A stretch of 33,482 nucleotides of DNA from an uncultured Eubacterium sp. (GCA_910584595.1 CAJUBQ010000049.1:1-33482); one strand, 5' to 3'; shown: positions 1 through 8,275, numbered from the stretch's first letter. Numbers and translations are program-made. The notes: generated from the sequence alone by a model not told the origin.

Positions 1-351
1 TTTAGCAGAATACTAAGTGATTCTAAGCATTCTTCCAAAGCCACAGGCAGACCAGGCAAACGCACGCTATCAGCTGGTTGAGAAAGCATTCACATTCATG
101 CAACGCTTGTGATTACCAGTCGGATGACAGGGAGCTGCGCTGGCTTCTTGTGACGTTGGAAGAATGCTACAAGCGCTTAGTATTCTGCTAAGTAACCAGG
201 GGCGAAGCCAAGCGGCGTCTTTAGCTGCTGGCGTTTAGCCAGGGCGAACCAGGCGCTGCGACCGTCCGGCTGTCACAGTGTAAATGCAGAATGCTTAGCG
301 CTTGTTGCATTCTGGAACAGGAACAAGAAGCCAGCGCAGCTCCCTGTCATC
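1..351. repeat. Cluster of nested inverted repeats, non-coding
   Basis: A 16-bp perfect inverted repeat (2-17 with 176-191) encloses a 12-bp one (26-37 with 157-168). A separate 29-bp perfect inverted repeat pairs 123-151 with 323-351. The segment around 157-190 recurs in inverted and imperfect form at about 286-317, so one module of about 35 bp is present three times. No long open frame or recognisable protein fragment was found here, and the stretch looks more G+C-rich than its surroundings. It could be the edge of a mobile element whose remainder lies outside the window, or an intergenic repeat family. Its identity is unknown. From 352 to 455 I see nothing further. Confidence 0.75.
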
Positions 352-455
352 TGACGTTCGAGAGGCCAATATGCAGCACATGATCTGAACGGTTGCATTT
401 GGTGGTAAGTGCATTTGAATGCAAATAAAATGAAAATTGTACTTGAATAAATACA

Positions 456-484
456 TTGACTTTTTAAACTATAGTAGCTAAAAT
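456..484 (+). promoter_or_regulatory. Probable promoter of the acetyltransferase gene
   Basis: TTGACT (456-461) and TAAAAT (479-484) are separated by 17 bases, a good match to the housekeeping sigma consensus, and lie about 70 bases before the gene. Confidence 0.5.
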
Positions 485-497
485 AAAGAGAATCAGC

Positions 498-525
498 AGT
501 CCTTCACCAGTGGTGAGGGACTTTT
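498..525 (+). terminator. Leader hairpin followed by a T run, possible attenuator
   Basis: An imperfect 10-bp stem (arms starting at 499 and ending at 521) with a short loop is followed by four T residues. It lies between the predicted promoter and the ribosome binding site of the acetyltransferase gene. It could be the terminator of an upstream transcript or an attenuator. No ligand-binding domain is recognisable upstream. Confidence 0.45.
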
Positions 526-552
526 ACACATTACAAACAGGAGGAAGCTGCA

Positions 553-1026
553 ATGATAATTCGAAGAGCAGAAGAAAAAGACATGGACGGGATGAACCGG
601 CTGCTGACGCAGGTATTGCTGATACACCATCACGGCCGGCCGGATTTGTTTCAGGGGGGTCAAAAAAAGAAGTATACGGATGAACAGTTAAGAAAAATCA
701 TTCATGATGATAATACACCGATTTTGACGGCTGTTGACGAGCAGGGAGAAGTGCTTGGGTATGCATTTTGTGTATTTAAGCAGTATGTAAATGACAATAT
801 TTTAACGGATATTAAAACCTTGTATATTGATGATTTGTGTGTAGATGAAAAGATACGCGGTCAGAAGATTGGAAAACTGTTATATGAAGAGGTGTTAAGA
901 TATGCAAGAGAAGCAGGCTGTTATAACGTGACGTTAAATGTTTGGTCGTGTAATGAACCGGCGATGCGGTTTTATGAAAAATGCGGGTTAAAGCCGCAGA
1001 AGGTAGGAATGGAAGTCATTTTATAA
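553..1026 (+). CDS. GNAT family N-acetyltransferase
   Basis: This gene encodes a 157-residue protein of the GNAT fold, which transfers an acetyl group from acetyl-CoA to an amine. The acetyl-CoA pyrophosphate-binding signature RGQKIG is at residues 102-107, after the typical strand with residues YIDDLCVDE. The C-terminal half has the usual NVWSCNEPAMRFYEKCGL pattern, in which the N and Y contribute to the active site in related enzymes. The length is normal for a single-domain member. The start is supported by an AGGAGG sequence 7-8 bases upstream. It stands alone, convergent with typA. The substrate cannot be told from the sequence: GNAT enzymes act on antibiotics, polyamines, peptides or ribosomal proteins. 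Confidence 0.9.
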   Translation: MIIRRAEEKDMDGMNRLLTQVLLIHHHGRPDLFQGGQKKKYTDEQLRKIIHDDNTPILTAVDEQGEVLGYAFCVFKQYVNDNILTDIKTLYIDDLCVDEKIRGQKIGKLLYEEVLRYAREAGCYNVTLNVWSCNEPAMRFYEKCGLKPQKVGMEVIL

Positions 1027-1047
1027 TTACGTATTATTTTCCCGACA

Positions 1048-1105
1048 GCACACATCAAAAATTTTTAGCGTAGGATTCGCTACGCCGCGGATTTTTGATG
1101 TGTAC
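1048..1105. terminator. Long hairpin between convergent genes, possible bidirectional terminator
   Basis: A 13-bp perfect stem (1050-1062 with 1091-1103) surrounds a second 6-bp hairpin (68-73 with 80-85 of the 1000s). It sits between the ends of the acetyltransferase gene and typA, so it may stop transcription from either side. The arms contain the A and T runs themselves, as in many bidirectional terminators. It may also belong to a dispersed repeat, because the following bases (about 1145-1195) resemble the inner arm of the palindromic element found at 14444. Confidence 0.5.
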
Positions 1106-1199
1106 TCTCGGAAAGACATTTTGCGTACTTATACTAAATATTTACGAGACAGCACACTGGCGGACGATGTTGACTAAATTTGGAATGAATTTTCAATCT

Positions 1200-3035
1200 T
1201 TAAGCTTTATTTTTTAATCCGGCTCTTTTGCGCAGAGTAGGATCCAGAATCCGTTTTCGTATGCGCAGGCTTTGTGGCGTGACTTCCAGCAGTTCATCCG
1301 TGTCGATGAAATCCAATGCCTGCTCCAGGCTTAGAATGCGCGGAGGGGTCAAAGTGAGCGCTTCATCGGCGCTGGAAGAACGGGTATTAGTCAGATGTTT
1401 TTTCTTACATACGTTTAGTTCAATATCTTCAGGCTTGGCGCATTGGCCGACAACCATACCGGAATAGACTTTTTCACCTGCACCGATAAAAAGCTGTCCG
1501 CGTTCCTGTGCGCTGAACAAGCCGTATGCAACGGAAACGCCTGTTTCGAATGCGATGAGGGAACCTTGTTTGCGGTATTGGATATCGCCGCGGTAAGCAT
1601 CGTAATTGTCAAAAATAGTATTGATAATGCCATTGCCTTTTGTGTCCGTCAAAAAGTCGCCGCGGTAGCCGATAAGACCTCGGGATGGGATGCGGAATTC
1701 AATGCGGGTGTAGCCGCCTGCAATAGAGTGCATATTCAGCATTTCACCTTTCCGCTGGCAAAGCTTGTCGATGACGGCGCCGGTAAATTCATCCGGAACG
1801 TCTACATAGGCGATTTCCATAGGTTCCATTTTTTTGCCGTTTTCGTCTGTTTTATACAGCACTTCGGCTTTGCTGACAGCAAATTCATAACCTTCACGGC
1901 GCATATTTTCGATTAAGACAGATAAATGCAGTTCGCCGCGGCCGGATACTTTGAATACATCCGTATCATCCGTTTCTTCCACACGAAGACTGATATCGGT
2001 ATTCAGCTCACGGAACAGACGGTCGCGCAAATGGCGGGAAGTGATATATTTGCCTTCTTGTCCGGCAAGCGGGCTGTCATTAACGACAAAGTTCATAGAA
2101 ATCGTCGGTTCTGAAATTTTCTGGAATGGAATGGCAACAGGATTTTCCGGTGCACAGATCGTATCGCCGATGTGGATATCCGCAATGCCGGAGATAGCGA
2201 CGATAGAACCGATTTCTGCCTGCTTGACATCTATTTTGTTAAGCCCGTCAAATTCATAGAGTTTGCTGATTTTCACTTTTTTGTGTTTGTCAGGATCGTG
2301 GTGATTCACGACAACGGCTTCCTGATTGATCGTCAGGCATCCGTTATCTACTTTGCCGATGCCGATGCGTCCGACGTATTCGTTATAATCAATGGTGCTG
2401 ATGAGTACCTGGGTATTTGCATCCGGGTCACCTTCGGGAGCAGGGATAGAATCGATAATCGTTTCAAACAGGGGGGTCATGTCTTTTGGTTCGTCCTGCA
2501 GGTCCAAAACGGCATAACCGTCTCTGGCAGAAGCATAGACGAAGGGACAATCCAACTGTTCGTCTGAGGCGTCCAGATCCATGAAAAGCTCCAGTACTTC
2601 GTCAATGACTTCATCCGGGCGGGCTTCCGGACGGTCGATTTTGTTAATGCATACGATAACAGGAAGATTCAGTTCAAGAGCTTTCATTAATACGAACTTC
2701 GTCTGAGGCATGGCGCCTTCAAAAGCGTCAACAACAAGTACCACACCATTTACCATTTTTAGCACACGTTCTACTTCGCCGCCAAAATCTGCGTGTCCTG
2801 GTGTGTCGATAATATTAATTTTGATATCTTTATAGAAAACAGCAGTATTTTTTGACAGGATAGTAATACCACGTTCGCGTTCAATATCATTAGAATCCAT
2901 CACGCGTTCCTGTACTTCCTGATTTGCGCGGAATACGCCGCTTTGCTTTAACAGCTCGTCCACGAGCGTGGTTTTACCGTGGTCGACATGGGCGATGATT
3001 GCAATATTACGAATATTATCTCTTGTGATCTTCAT
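1200..3035 (-). CDS. typA: Translational GTPase TypA/BipA
   Basis: This encodes a full-length 611-residue TypA (BipA), a ribosome-binding GTPase related to EF-G that helps 50S subunit assembly and stress or cold adaptation. The G1 motif AHVDHGKTT is at residues 15-23. A G2 region with RERGITI, G3 DTPGHADFGGEVER and G4 NKID follow in order. After these come the beta-barrel, the two EF-G-like alpha/beta domains and the TypA-specific C-terminal domain containing GRGELHLSVLIE and PSRGLIGYR. The start is preceded on its strand by an AAGAAGG sequence. The gene is monocistronic and divergent from the SSB-like gene across about 460 bp. Identification is secure; no oddity seen. Confidence 0.97.
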   Translation of the reverse strand: MKITRDNIRNIAIIAHVDHGKTTLVDELLKQSGVFRANQEVQERVMDSNDIERERGITILSKNTAVFYKDIKINIIDTPGHADFGGEVERVLKMVNGVVLVVDAFEGAMPQTKFVLMKALELNLPVIVCINKIDRPEARPDEVIDEVLELFMDLDASDEQLDCPFVYASARDGYAVLDLQDEPKDMTPLFETIIDSIPAPEGDPDANTQVLISTIDYNEYVGRIGIGKVDNGCLTINQEAVVVNHHDPDKHKKVKISKLYEFDGLNKIDVKQAEIGSIVAISGIADIHIGDTICAPENPVAIPFQKISEPTISMNFVVNDSPLAGQEGKYITSRHLRDRLFRELNTDISLRVEETDDTDVFKVSGRGELHLSVLIENMRREGYEFAVSKAEVLYKTDENGKKMEPMEIAYVDVPDEFTGAVIDKLCQRKGEMLNMHSIAGGYTRIEFRIPSRGLIGYRGDFLTDTKGNGIINTIFDNYDAYRGDIQYRKQGSLIAFETGVSVAYGLFSAQERGQLFIGAGEKVYSGMVVGQCAKPEDIELNVCKKKHLTNTRSSSADEALTLTPPRILSLEQALDFIDTDELLEVTPQSLRIRKRILDPTLRKRAGLKNKA

Positions 3036-3494
3036 ATAAAAAACCTTCTTTCTGACTCGGAAAATTGTTGGAGTTTATTTGCATTTTATAGATGACGTTT
3101 TGGCTTTTTTCGATTATAATATATCTGTCATCCGCAAATCCGTCTCGCCCATTTTATCATATTTCAGGAACAGTGCAAGAAATTTTTTGCCAGGTGTGTT
3201 TAATTTAGGCGATATGACAAAAAAATCTTTGTGTGAAAAGCGAAATATAGAGAAGTTTTTCTAATTTTTTGGAACCGATAAGTTGTCGACATGAAATGAG
3301 ATGTTTTTTAGAAGCGGCATGATAAATTCTGTCTTGTCAAAAAGAAGACCGCGCAAAAGTTATGTTCAGTTCTAAATGCGACGGCAGAAGAATACAATAG
3401 TAGTAGCTTAAATCAGTCCGGCATGCAGGATTGATATAGTACCGCTTGGCAGAAAAACAACTGTCACGTTTGAAAAGAGGAAGGAGAAAAATTC
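3036..3494. other. Divergent intergenic region, typA / SSB-like gene
   Basis: This 459-bp A+T-rich stretch must hold the promoters of both flanking genes. A TATAAT-like box is present near 3114-3120 on either strand, but I could not place a convincing -35 partner. An open frame of about 60 codons at 3079-3264 has no ribosome binding site or family resemblance and is not accepted as a gene. Confidence 0.4.
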
Positions 3495-4133
3495 ATGGCA
3501 GATAAAATATTTGAAAACAATCAGGTAACGATAGCGGGCAAAATTGTATCCGATTTTGTCTTCAGCCACGAAGTATACGGAGAAGGCTTCTATATGATTG
3601 ATGTGTCTGTAAACAGGCTAAGCAATTTTGTGGATTATATTCCGGTTATGGTATCAGAACGGCTGATCGACACAACGCAAAACTACATAGGGCAGTATAT
3701 TTATGTGACCGGCCAGTTCCGTTCTTATAACCGGCATGAAGAAAAAAAGAACCGCTTGGTATTGTCTGTGTTTGCAAGAGAACTGGAGTTTATGGAGCAG
3801 GAAGAAGAGGATGTGAAAAGCAACCAGATCTTTTTGGACGGTTATATTTGTAAGGAGCCGATTTACCGGAAAACTCCGTTGGGACGCGAAATTGCAGACC
3901 TTTTGATCGCAGTGAACCGTTCGTATGGAAAATCTGATTATATACCATGTATCTGCTGGGGAAGAAATGCCCGGTTTGCTTCAGGATTTACCGTAGGCGC
4001 ACATGTACAGATCTGGGGCAGGATACAAAGCCGTGAATACGTGAAAAAACTCAATGAGCTGGAGACAGAAAAAAGAGTCGCTTATGAAGTGTCTGTCAGC
4101 AAGATTGAATACCTGGACGATAAGAACTATTGA
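3495..4133 (+). CDS. Two-OB-fold single-stranded DNA-binding-like protein
   Basis: This 212-residue protein appears to consist of two tandem SSB-type OB folds, about residues 8-100 and 108-205. Each begins with the typical VTIAGKIV / IFLDGYIC strand and has a strand resembling the YIPVMV / YIPCICWG segment and a closing VQIWGRI-type strand. Proteins of this shape are annotated as single-stranded DNA-binding proteins in clostridia, but they lack the acidic C-terminal tail of true SSB that recruits repair and replication enzymes; this one ends in DDKNY. A role in binding single-stranded DNA is therefore inferred from fold, not shown. The start has a GGAGG-like sequence at 3480-3485. The gene is followed after 147 bp by the CobO-like gene, with a weak promoter-like pair in between, so co-transcription is uncertain. 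Confidence 0.75.
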   Translation: MADKIFENNQVTIAGKIVSDFVFSHEVYGEGFYMIDVSVNRLSNFVDYIPVMVSERLIDTTQNYIGQYIYVTGQFRSYNRHEEKKNRLVLSVFARELEFMEQEEEDVKSNQIFLDGYICKEPIYRKTPLGREIADLLIAVNRSYGKSDYIPCICWGRNARFASGFTVGAHVQIWGRIQSREYVKKLNELETEKRVAYEVSVSKIEYLDDKNY

Positions 4134-4198
4134 GAAATGAGTGTATTTGGCAGATTTGACGAAAATGAAGGCATTGATTATAAAAAGTAACAAAAAAT

Positions 4199-4227
4199 TT
4201 GCATTTTATAAGGAAGTGTGGTATCTT
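4199..4227 (+). promoter_or_regulatory. Possible promoter of the adenosyltransferase gene
   Basis: TTGCAT and TATCTT are spaced by 17 bases and lie about 55 bases before the gene start. The match is moderate. Confidence 0.35.
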
Positions 4228-4280
4228 AAAGAAATCTGAAGCAGATGTAGGGGCATAAGAACATTCCAAAGGAGGATATT

Positions 4281-4766
4281 ATGGATTCAGGCATTCAGAT
4301 TTATTATGGAGACGGCCGCGGAAAATCAACCGCCGCACTTGGATATGCACTGCAATCAGCCATTGCAGGCAGAAATGTGTTTGTGATTCACTTTTTAAAA
4401 GGAAAGATGGCGACAGAATCGGCATTTATGCAGCGTCTGGAGCCGGAGATTAAAGTATTTCATTTTGAAAAATCAGAAGAACGGTATGAAAAACTGTCTG
4501 AACAGGAAAAAACGGAAGAGAACCGGAATATACGAAATGGCGTGAATTTTGCCAGAAAGGTTCTTTTAAATGACGAATGCAATCTATTGGTGTTGGATGA
4601 ACTGCTAGGAGTGATTGATAACGGCGTAGTTACGAAAGAGGATGTGCAGACCTTGTTAGGAGCAAAAGCAGAAGAGACGCAGATTATCATCACAGGGCGT
4701 ACGCTCCCGGACTATATGCGGGAACTGGCCGATGAAATTTATCAGATACAGACAGAAAAAAATTAA
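4281..4766 (+). CDS. CobO/BtuR-type cob(I)alamin adenosyltransferase-like ATPase
   Basis: This 161-residue protein is of the BtuR/CobO/CobP family, which transfers the adenosyl group of ATP to the cobalt of reduced corrinoids. The P-loop GDGRGKST is at residues 10-17 directly after the first strand, as in the family. The LLVLDELLGVID segment is the Walker B region, and IIITGRTLPDYMRELAD matches the family's C-terminal TGR motif. It is somewhat shorter than E. coli BtuR (about 196 residues) because the extended N-terminus is absent, which is common in clostridial members. No other cobalamin genes are nearby. It lies between the SSB-like gene and the dap genes and has a good ribosome binding site (AAAGGAGG). 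A real role in corrinoid adenosylation is likely but not proven. Confidence 0.85.
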   Translation: MDSGIQIYYGDGRGKSTAALGYALQSAIAGRNVFVIHFLKGKMATESAFMQRLEPEIKVFHFEKSEERYEKLSEQEKTEENRNIRNGVNFARKVLLNDECNLLVLDELLGVIDNGVVTKEDVQTLLGAKAEETQIIITGRTLPDYMRELADEIYQIQTEKN

Positions 4767-4813
4767 AATTGAAAAATGCCAGCACATTTGGATGTGATAA
4801 ATGAATGGGTAAT

Positions 4814-4872
4814 CATATGGGGTTGCAGGAAAAACAGGTAACAAATATTTTCCGGCAGCCCCTTTCCATATG
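4814..4872 (+). terminator. Inverted repeat after the adenosyltransferase gene
   Basis: The arms starting CATATGGGGTTGC and ending GCAGCCCCTTTCCATATG pair with a small bulge, making a long imperfect stem. No T run follows, so it is only a possible terminator or RNA processing site. Confidence 0.4.
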
Positions 4873-4921
4873 CAGAGTTTCAAAGGTTATTGTTAAAAGC
4901 TTTCAGGAATCAGGCTTTGGG

Positions 4922-4950
4922 TTGACATACCGATCAAATAGTGTTATAGT
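4922..4950 (+). promoter_or_regulatory. Promoter of the lysine riboswitch-dapAB transcript
   Basis: A perfect TTGACA (4922-4927), a 17-base spacer and TATAGT (4945-4950) form a near-consensus housekeeping promoter. Transcription would start near 4957, just upstream of the riboswitch aptamer. Confidence 0.85.
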
Positions 4951-4987
4951 CAATTCCATCAGAGAAATTAAAATATCACAATTGGAT

Positions 4988-5208
4988 AGGTAGATAGAGG
5001 TTGCGTGATTTATCAGTAATATATTTGATGCGGCAGGCGCAAAAGAGAGTATAAGAAAGGAAATTACGCCGAAAGGATCAGGATTCTGCGTTTTGGTTCT
5101 TGGGCATGGAATCAACAGTTTCATGACTGTCATCTGAATATACGTAAGGAACTGTAAGTAAGTTTGTTATATCAGCTGCTTGCGATTTCAAGGATGGGGC
5201 GCTATCAG
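4988..5208 (+). ncRNA. Lysine riboswitch (L box) upstream of dapA
   Basis: The leader carries the conserved blocks of the lysine aptamer in the right order. GATAGAGGTTGCG opens it near 4993, with an ATCAGTA loop after it. GGAAATTACGCCGAAAGG lies near 5058-5078, TTGGGCATGG near 5100, and ATGACTGTCAT near 5124. The closing GGGGCGCTATC (5196-5206) pairs with the opening GATAG to form P1. An intrinsic terminator (5260-5284) lies downstream in the expression platform, so lysine binding is expected to cause premature termination. This is the canonical arrangement for lysine biosynthesis genes in Firmicutes. Confidence 0.92.
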
Positions 5209-5259
5209 ATCAGGTTGATTTATATAAAGTAAGATTTATAGGAATCAATTGGAATTTAA

Positions 5260-5285
5260 AGCCGGCTCATCTGAGCCGGCTTTTA
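5260..5285 (+). terminator. Terminator of the lysine riboswitch expression platform
   Basis: AAAGCCGGCTC and GAGCCGGCTTT form an 11-bp stem around a small loop, followed by T residues. It lies 50 bases after the aptamer and 58 bases before the dapA start. Confidence 0.9.
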
Positions 5286-5342
5286 TGAATGATGCTATTG
5301 CAGTATTTCATTTTTGACAGAAAATAAGCAGGAGGAATGAAT

Positions 5343-6230
5343 ATGGCTATATTTAAAGGAGCAGGTGTAGCGATCGTAACACCTATGAAAGACAATCTGG
5401 ATGTAAATTATGAAAAACTGGAACAATTGATCGATGACCAGATCAAAGGAGGCACAGATGCAATTATTATTACCGGCACGACCGGTGAATCTTCAACAAT
5501 GACAGAAGAAGAGCATCTGGATGTCATCCGAGCCTGTGTAGATTTTACAAAACACAGAGTGCCTGTGATCGCCGGTACAGGTTCCAATTGTACGAAAACG
5601 GCAGTTTATTTATCGCAGGAAGCCGAAAAAGCCGGGGCTGACGGGCTTTTAGTAGTAACTCCGTATTACAATAAAGCGACGCAGCCGGGTCTGATTGCGC
5701 ACTATACGCAGATTGCAAATGCGGTAAAGACGCCGATCATTATGTACAATGTTCCGGCCAGAACCGGATGTAACCTGTTGCCGGAGACTGTGGCATATCT
5801 GTACCAAAATGTGGAAAATATCGTAGGGCTTAAGGAAGCGACCGGCAATATTACACAGGCGTCTAAAACGATGGATCTGACAGACGGCAAGCTGGATATG
5901 TACTCCGGCGAAGACGCTGTGATACTTCCGCTTTTGGCAATCGGAGCGCTTGGGGTAATTTCGGTATGGTCTAATGTAGCTCCTAAGGATGTACATGATC
6001 TGTGTCAGAGCTTTTTTGACGGAGATCTTGAAACATCCCGCAAATTGCAGAGAAAGGGACTTTCCCTGATTAGCGCTCTGTTTTCAGAAGTAAGTCCGAT
6101 TCCGGTGAAAAAGGCAATGAATCTAATGGGAATGGAAGTTGGGCCGTTACGTGCGCCGTTGTGTGAAATGAGTGAAGAAGGCGCAAAGAAACTGGCGCAG
6201 GTAATGAAAGATTACGGTATTTTATCATAA
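5343..6230 (+). CDS. dapA: 4-hydroxy-tetrahydrodipicolinate synthase
   Basis: DapA condenses pyruvate with aspartate semialdehyde in the first committed step to diaminopimelate and lysine. The 295-residue length is normal. The Schiff-base lysine is K164 in the motif GLKEATGN. Other catalytic residues are Y135 and R140 in MYNVPARTG and the threonine pair in TGTTGES (44-50). The start ATG at 5343 is preferred to the in-frame ATG at 5337 because GGAGG at 5331-5335 then lies 7 bases upstream instead of 1. It is the first gene after the lysine riboswitch and is followed after about 100 bp by dapB, presumably on the same transcript. Confidence 0.97.
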   Translation: MAIFKGAGVAIVTPMKDNLDVNYEKLEQLIDDQIKGGTDAIIITGTTGESSTMTEEEHLDVIRACVDFTKHRVPVIAGTGSNCTKTAVYLSQEAEKAGADGLLVVTPYYNKATQPGLIAHYTQIANAVKTPIIMYNVPARTGCNLLPETVAYLYQNVENIVGLKEATGNITQASKTMDLTDGKLDMYSGEDAVILPLLAIGALGVISVWSNVAPKDVHDLCQSFFDGDLETSRKLQRKGLSLISALFSEVSPIPVKKAMNLMGMEVGPLRAPLCEMSEEGAKKLAQVMKDYGILS

Positions 6231-6331
6231 AGCAAGTACAAAAGCAAAATCAGAATAAAGCAGTTCCAATCGGGAATACTACAGTTAAATGATATTTATT
6301 CTGAATGGTACATAAGATGGAGGAAAGAACG

Positions 6332-7093
6332 ATGATAAAAGTAATCCTACATGGATGCAATGGTAAAATGGGGCAGGTGATTAACGGTATCTGCGCTGAA
6401 GATAGCAGTATTGAGATTGTGGCAGGCATTGATGTATATGATGGGATAGACAATCCGTATCCTGTTTTTAAACAAATTACGGACTGTCAGACGCCAGCAG
6501 ATGTCATTGTTGATTTTTCTAATGCAAAAGCGGTAGATGCACTGTTAGATTACAGTATACAAAAAAGAATTCCGGTTGTGCTGTGTACAACCGGATTGTC
6601 TGAGATACAGCTTGCGAAAGTGCAAAAGACGTCTGAACAGATTGCCATATTAAAATCCGCAAATATGTCGCTTGGAATTAATACGCTGCTTGATCTATTG
6701 AAAAAGGCAGTTCAAGTGCTTGCGCCTGCCGGGTTTGATATGGAAATTGTAGAAAAGCATCACAATCAGAAATTAGACGCGCCAAGCGGAACAGCGCTGG
6801 CGCTGGCGGATTGTATGAATGATGCGTTGGAACAGTCCTATGAATACAAATATGACCGCAGTAAACAGCGGCAGAAACGTGCGAAAAATGAGATCGGCAT
6901 TGCATCTGTCCGGGGCGGAAATATTGTTGGAGAACATGAGGTTATTTTTGCCGGTACAGACGAAGTGATTACGTTCAGGCATACGGCACATTCAAAGGCA
7001 GTTTTTGCCAAAGGAGCGGTAGAAGCAGCGAAGTTTTTAGCAGGGAAAGAAGCCGGGATGTATGATATGGCGGATGTGATTGCTGCAAAATAA
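6332..7093 (+). CDS. dapB: 4-hydroxy-tetrahydrodipicolinate reductase
   Basis: DapB reduces the DapA product with NAD(P)H on the way to diaminopimelate, needed for lysine and peptidoglycan. The dinucleotide-binding motif GCNGKMGQ is at residues 8-15. The catalytic signature HHNQKLDAPSGTAL is at about 143-156, containing the general acid histidine and the lysine. Length 253 residues is typical. The ATG at 6332 is chosen because GGAGG lies 8 bases upstream; the in-frame ATG at 6305 has no such site. It ends in front of a strong terminator and so closes the dapAB unit controlled by the lysine riboswitch. Confidence 0.97.
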   Translation: MIKVILHGCNGKMGQVINGICAEDSSIEIVAGIDVYDGIDNPYPVFKQITDCQTPADVIVDFSNAKAVDALLDYSIQKRIPVVLCTTGLSEIQLAKVQKTSEQIAILKSANMSLGINTLLDLLKKAVQVLAPAGFDMEIVEKHHNQKLDAPSGTALALADCMNDALEQSYEYKYDRSKQRQKRAKNEIGIASVRGGNIVGEHEVIFAGTDEVITFRHTAHSKAVFAKGAVEAAKFLAGKEAGMYDMADVIAAK

Positions 7094-7126
7094 AGAGCAT
7101 GTATTTGTGTTTCTGTGAATGAGTGT

Positions 7127-7151
7127 AAAAAAGCGGGCCTGCCCGCTTTTT
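7127..7151 (+). terminator. Intrinsic terminator of the dapAB operon
   Basis: AAAAAGCGGGC and GCCCGCTTTTT form a perfect stem with a two-base loop, followed by a T-rich tail, 34 bases after the dapB stop. Confidence 0.92.
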
Positions 7152-7287
7152 AATTTTGAATCTTCAGCAGAAAACAGCGAATATATGAACCGAATAGAAG
7201 AAAACTGGGAGAAAGTGAAAAGTATGCTGCAAAAATACGCAGTGTTCCCATTGGACGATAAATAATAGAATGAGATGGAGGAATATA

Positions 7288-8085
7288 ATGCCAATTATGA
7301 ATGGTTTGGAATGGACATTTGATACAGTTTCGGCTAAGTATGAAAAGCTTCGTCCGGGATATACAGAGGAACTATATAAAAAGATTTTTGATTATATTAC
7401 CATTGATCGTTCATCTGATGTTGTTGAGGTTGGAATTGGAGGCGGGCAGGCAACATTGCCAATTTTGAAAACCGGATGTGCTTTAACGGCGATTGAATAT
7501 GGAGAAAACTTCTCAAAATTGTGTGAGGAAAAGTTTAAAGAATATAAACGTTTTTCTGTGATAACAAACAAATTTGAGAATGTTTCTTTTCCGGACTGTA
7601 AATATGATCTGGTTTACTCAGCTTCGGCATTTCACTGGGTGCCGGAGGATATTGGATATTCAAAAGTTTATGCGATGTTGAAAAGTGGAGGCGCTTTTGC
7701 AAGATTTGCAAATCATCCATATCGTGATAAAGGAAATCTTGTGCTTTCAGATGAAATTGATAAACTGTATTCAAAATACTATTATAATTATTATGGCATA
7801 GATATCAAATCCGAAAAAGAATATAGTGAAGCACAAGCTGTGCGGAGCGCTCAGATTGCTGAAAAATATGGGTTTACAGATATCAGGCACGCGCTGTTTT
7901 ATCGAACAAGAACCTTTTCAGCGAAAGAGTATATTGAGCTGTTGGGTACATATTCAGACCATATTGCGATAGAAGAGACGATCAGAACTGAATTTTTTTC
8001 AAAAATAGAAGAAGCAATCCATCAATATGGCGGTTCATTTACACTTTATGATACGATTGATTTACAGCTTGCAAGAAAGCCTTGA
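7288..8085 (+). CDS. Class I SAM-dependent methyltransferase
   Basis: This 265-residue protein has a Rossmann-like methyltransferase domain. Motif I (VVEVGIGGGQA) is at residues 46-55 and gives the S-adenosylmethionine site. Motif II (LTAIEYGENF) and motif IV (YDLVYSASAFHWVPED), which starts the active-site loop, follow, as in the Methyltransf_11 group. The C-terminal 100 residues are a mixed region with several aromatic residues that may bind substrate. The start at 7288 is chosen because GGAGG lies 6-7 bases upstream; the in-frame ATG at 7270 precedes this site. It stands alone between the dap terminator and the thiamine leader. The substrate is unknown; small molecules are typical for this group. 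Confidence 0.87.
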   Translation: MPIMNGLEWTFDTVSAKYEKLRPGYTEELYKKIFDYITIDRSSDVVEVGIGGGQATLPILKTGCALTAIEYGENFSKLCEEKFKEYKRFSVITNKFENVSFPDCKYDLVYSASAFHWVPEDIGYSKVYAMLKSGGAFARFANHPYRDKGNLVLSDEIDKLYSKYYYNYYGIDIKSEKEYSEAQAVRSAQIAEKYGFTDIRHALFYRTRTFSAKEYIELLGTYSDHIAIEETIRTEFFSKIEEAIHQYGGSFTLYDTIDLQLARKP

Positions 8086-8104
8086 TCTGCTTTTCAAAAA
8101 AATC

Positions 8105-8133
8105 TTGCACATTTGCATGCACATTGTTATAAT
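8105..8133 (+). promoter_or_regulatory. Promoter of the thiamine operon
   Basis: TTGCAC (8105-8110), a 17-base spacer and a perfect TATAAT (8128-8133) lie just before the TPP aptamer. Confidence 0.8.
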
Positions 8134-8151
8134 AAATAGGAACATCAAATA

Positions 8152-8243
8152 AAAACGTGGGGAGTCCATGCAAATGGGCTGAGAGTAAGCTGACAGCGCT
8201 TAGACCCGGAACCTGATTTGGATCATGCCAACGTAGGGAAGCA
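8152..8243 (+). ncRNA. TPP riboswitch (THI box)
   Basis: The conserved blocks of the thiamine pyrophosphate aptamer appear in order: GTGGGGAGTCC, GGGCTGAGAG, AGACCCGGAACCTGAT, then GGATCATGCCAACG and TAGGGAAGC. The intrinsic terminator at 8276-8307 forms the expression platform, so TPP binding should end transcription before thiE. It controls the thiE-HAD-thiC unit. Confidence 0.96.
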
Positions 8244-8275
8244 GAATAGCCATATTAGTATGGCTGAAAGCAGGA

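Noticed and set aside
1415..2567. Several open frames of 60-160 codons on both strands within typA
   Set aside because: They lie opposite to or out of frame with a well-conserved GTPase gene, lack ribosome binding sites and resemble no family.
3079..3264. A 61-codon frame upstream of the SSB-like gene
   Set aside because: No ribosome binding site, A/T-driven composition, and it covers the region where divergent promoters must lie.
7185..7265. A 26-codon frame starting MNRIEENWEKVKSML
   Set aside because: The peptide looks coding-like but has no ribosome binding site and no known family; too short to support.
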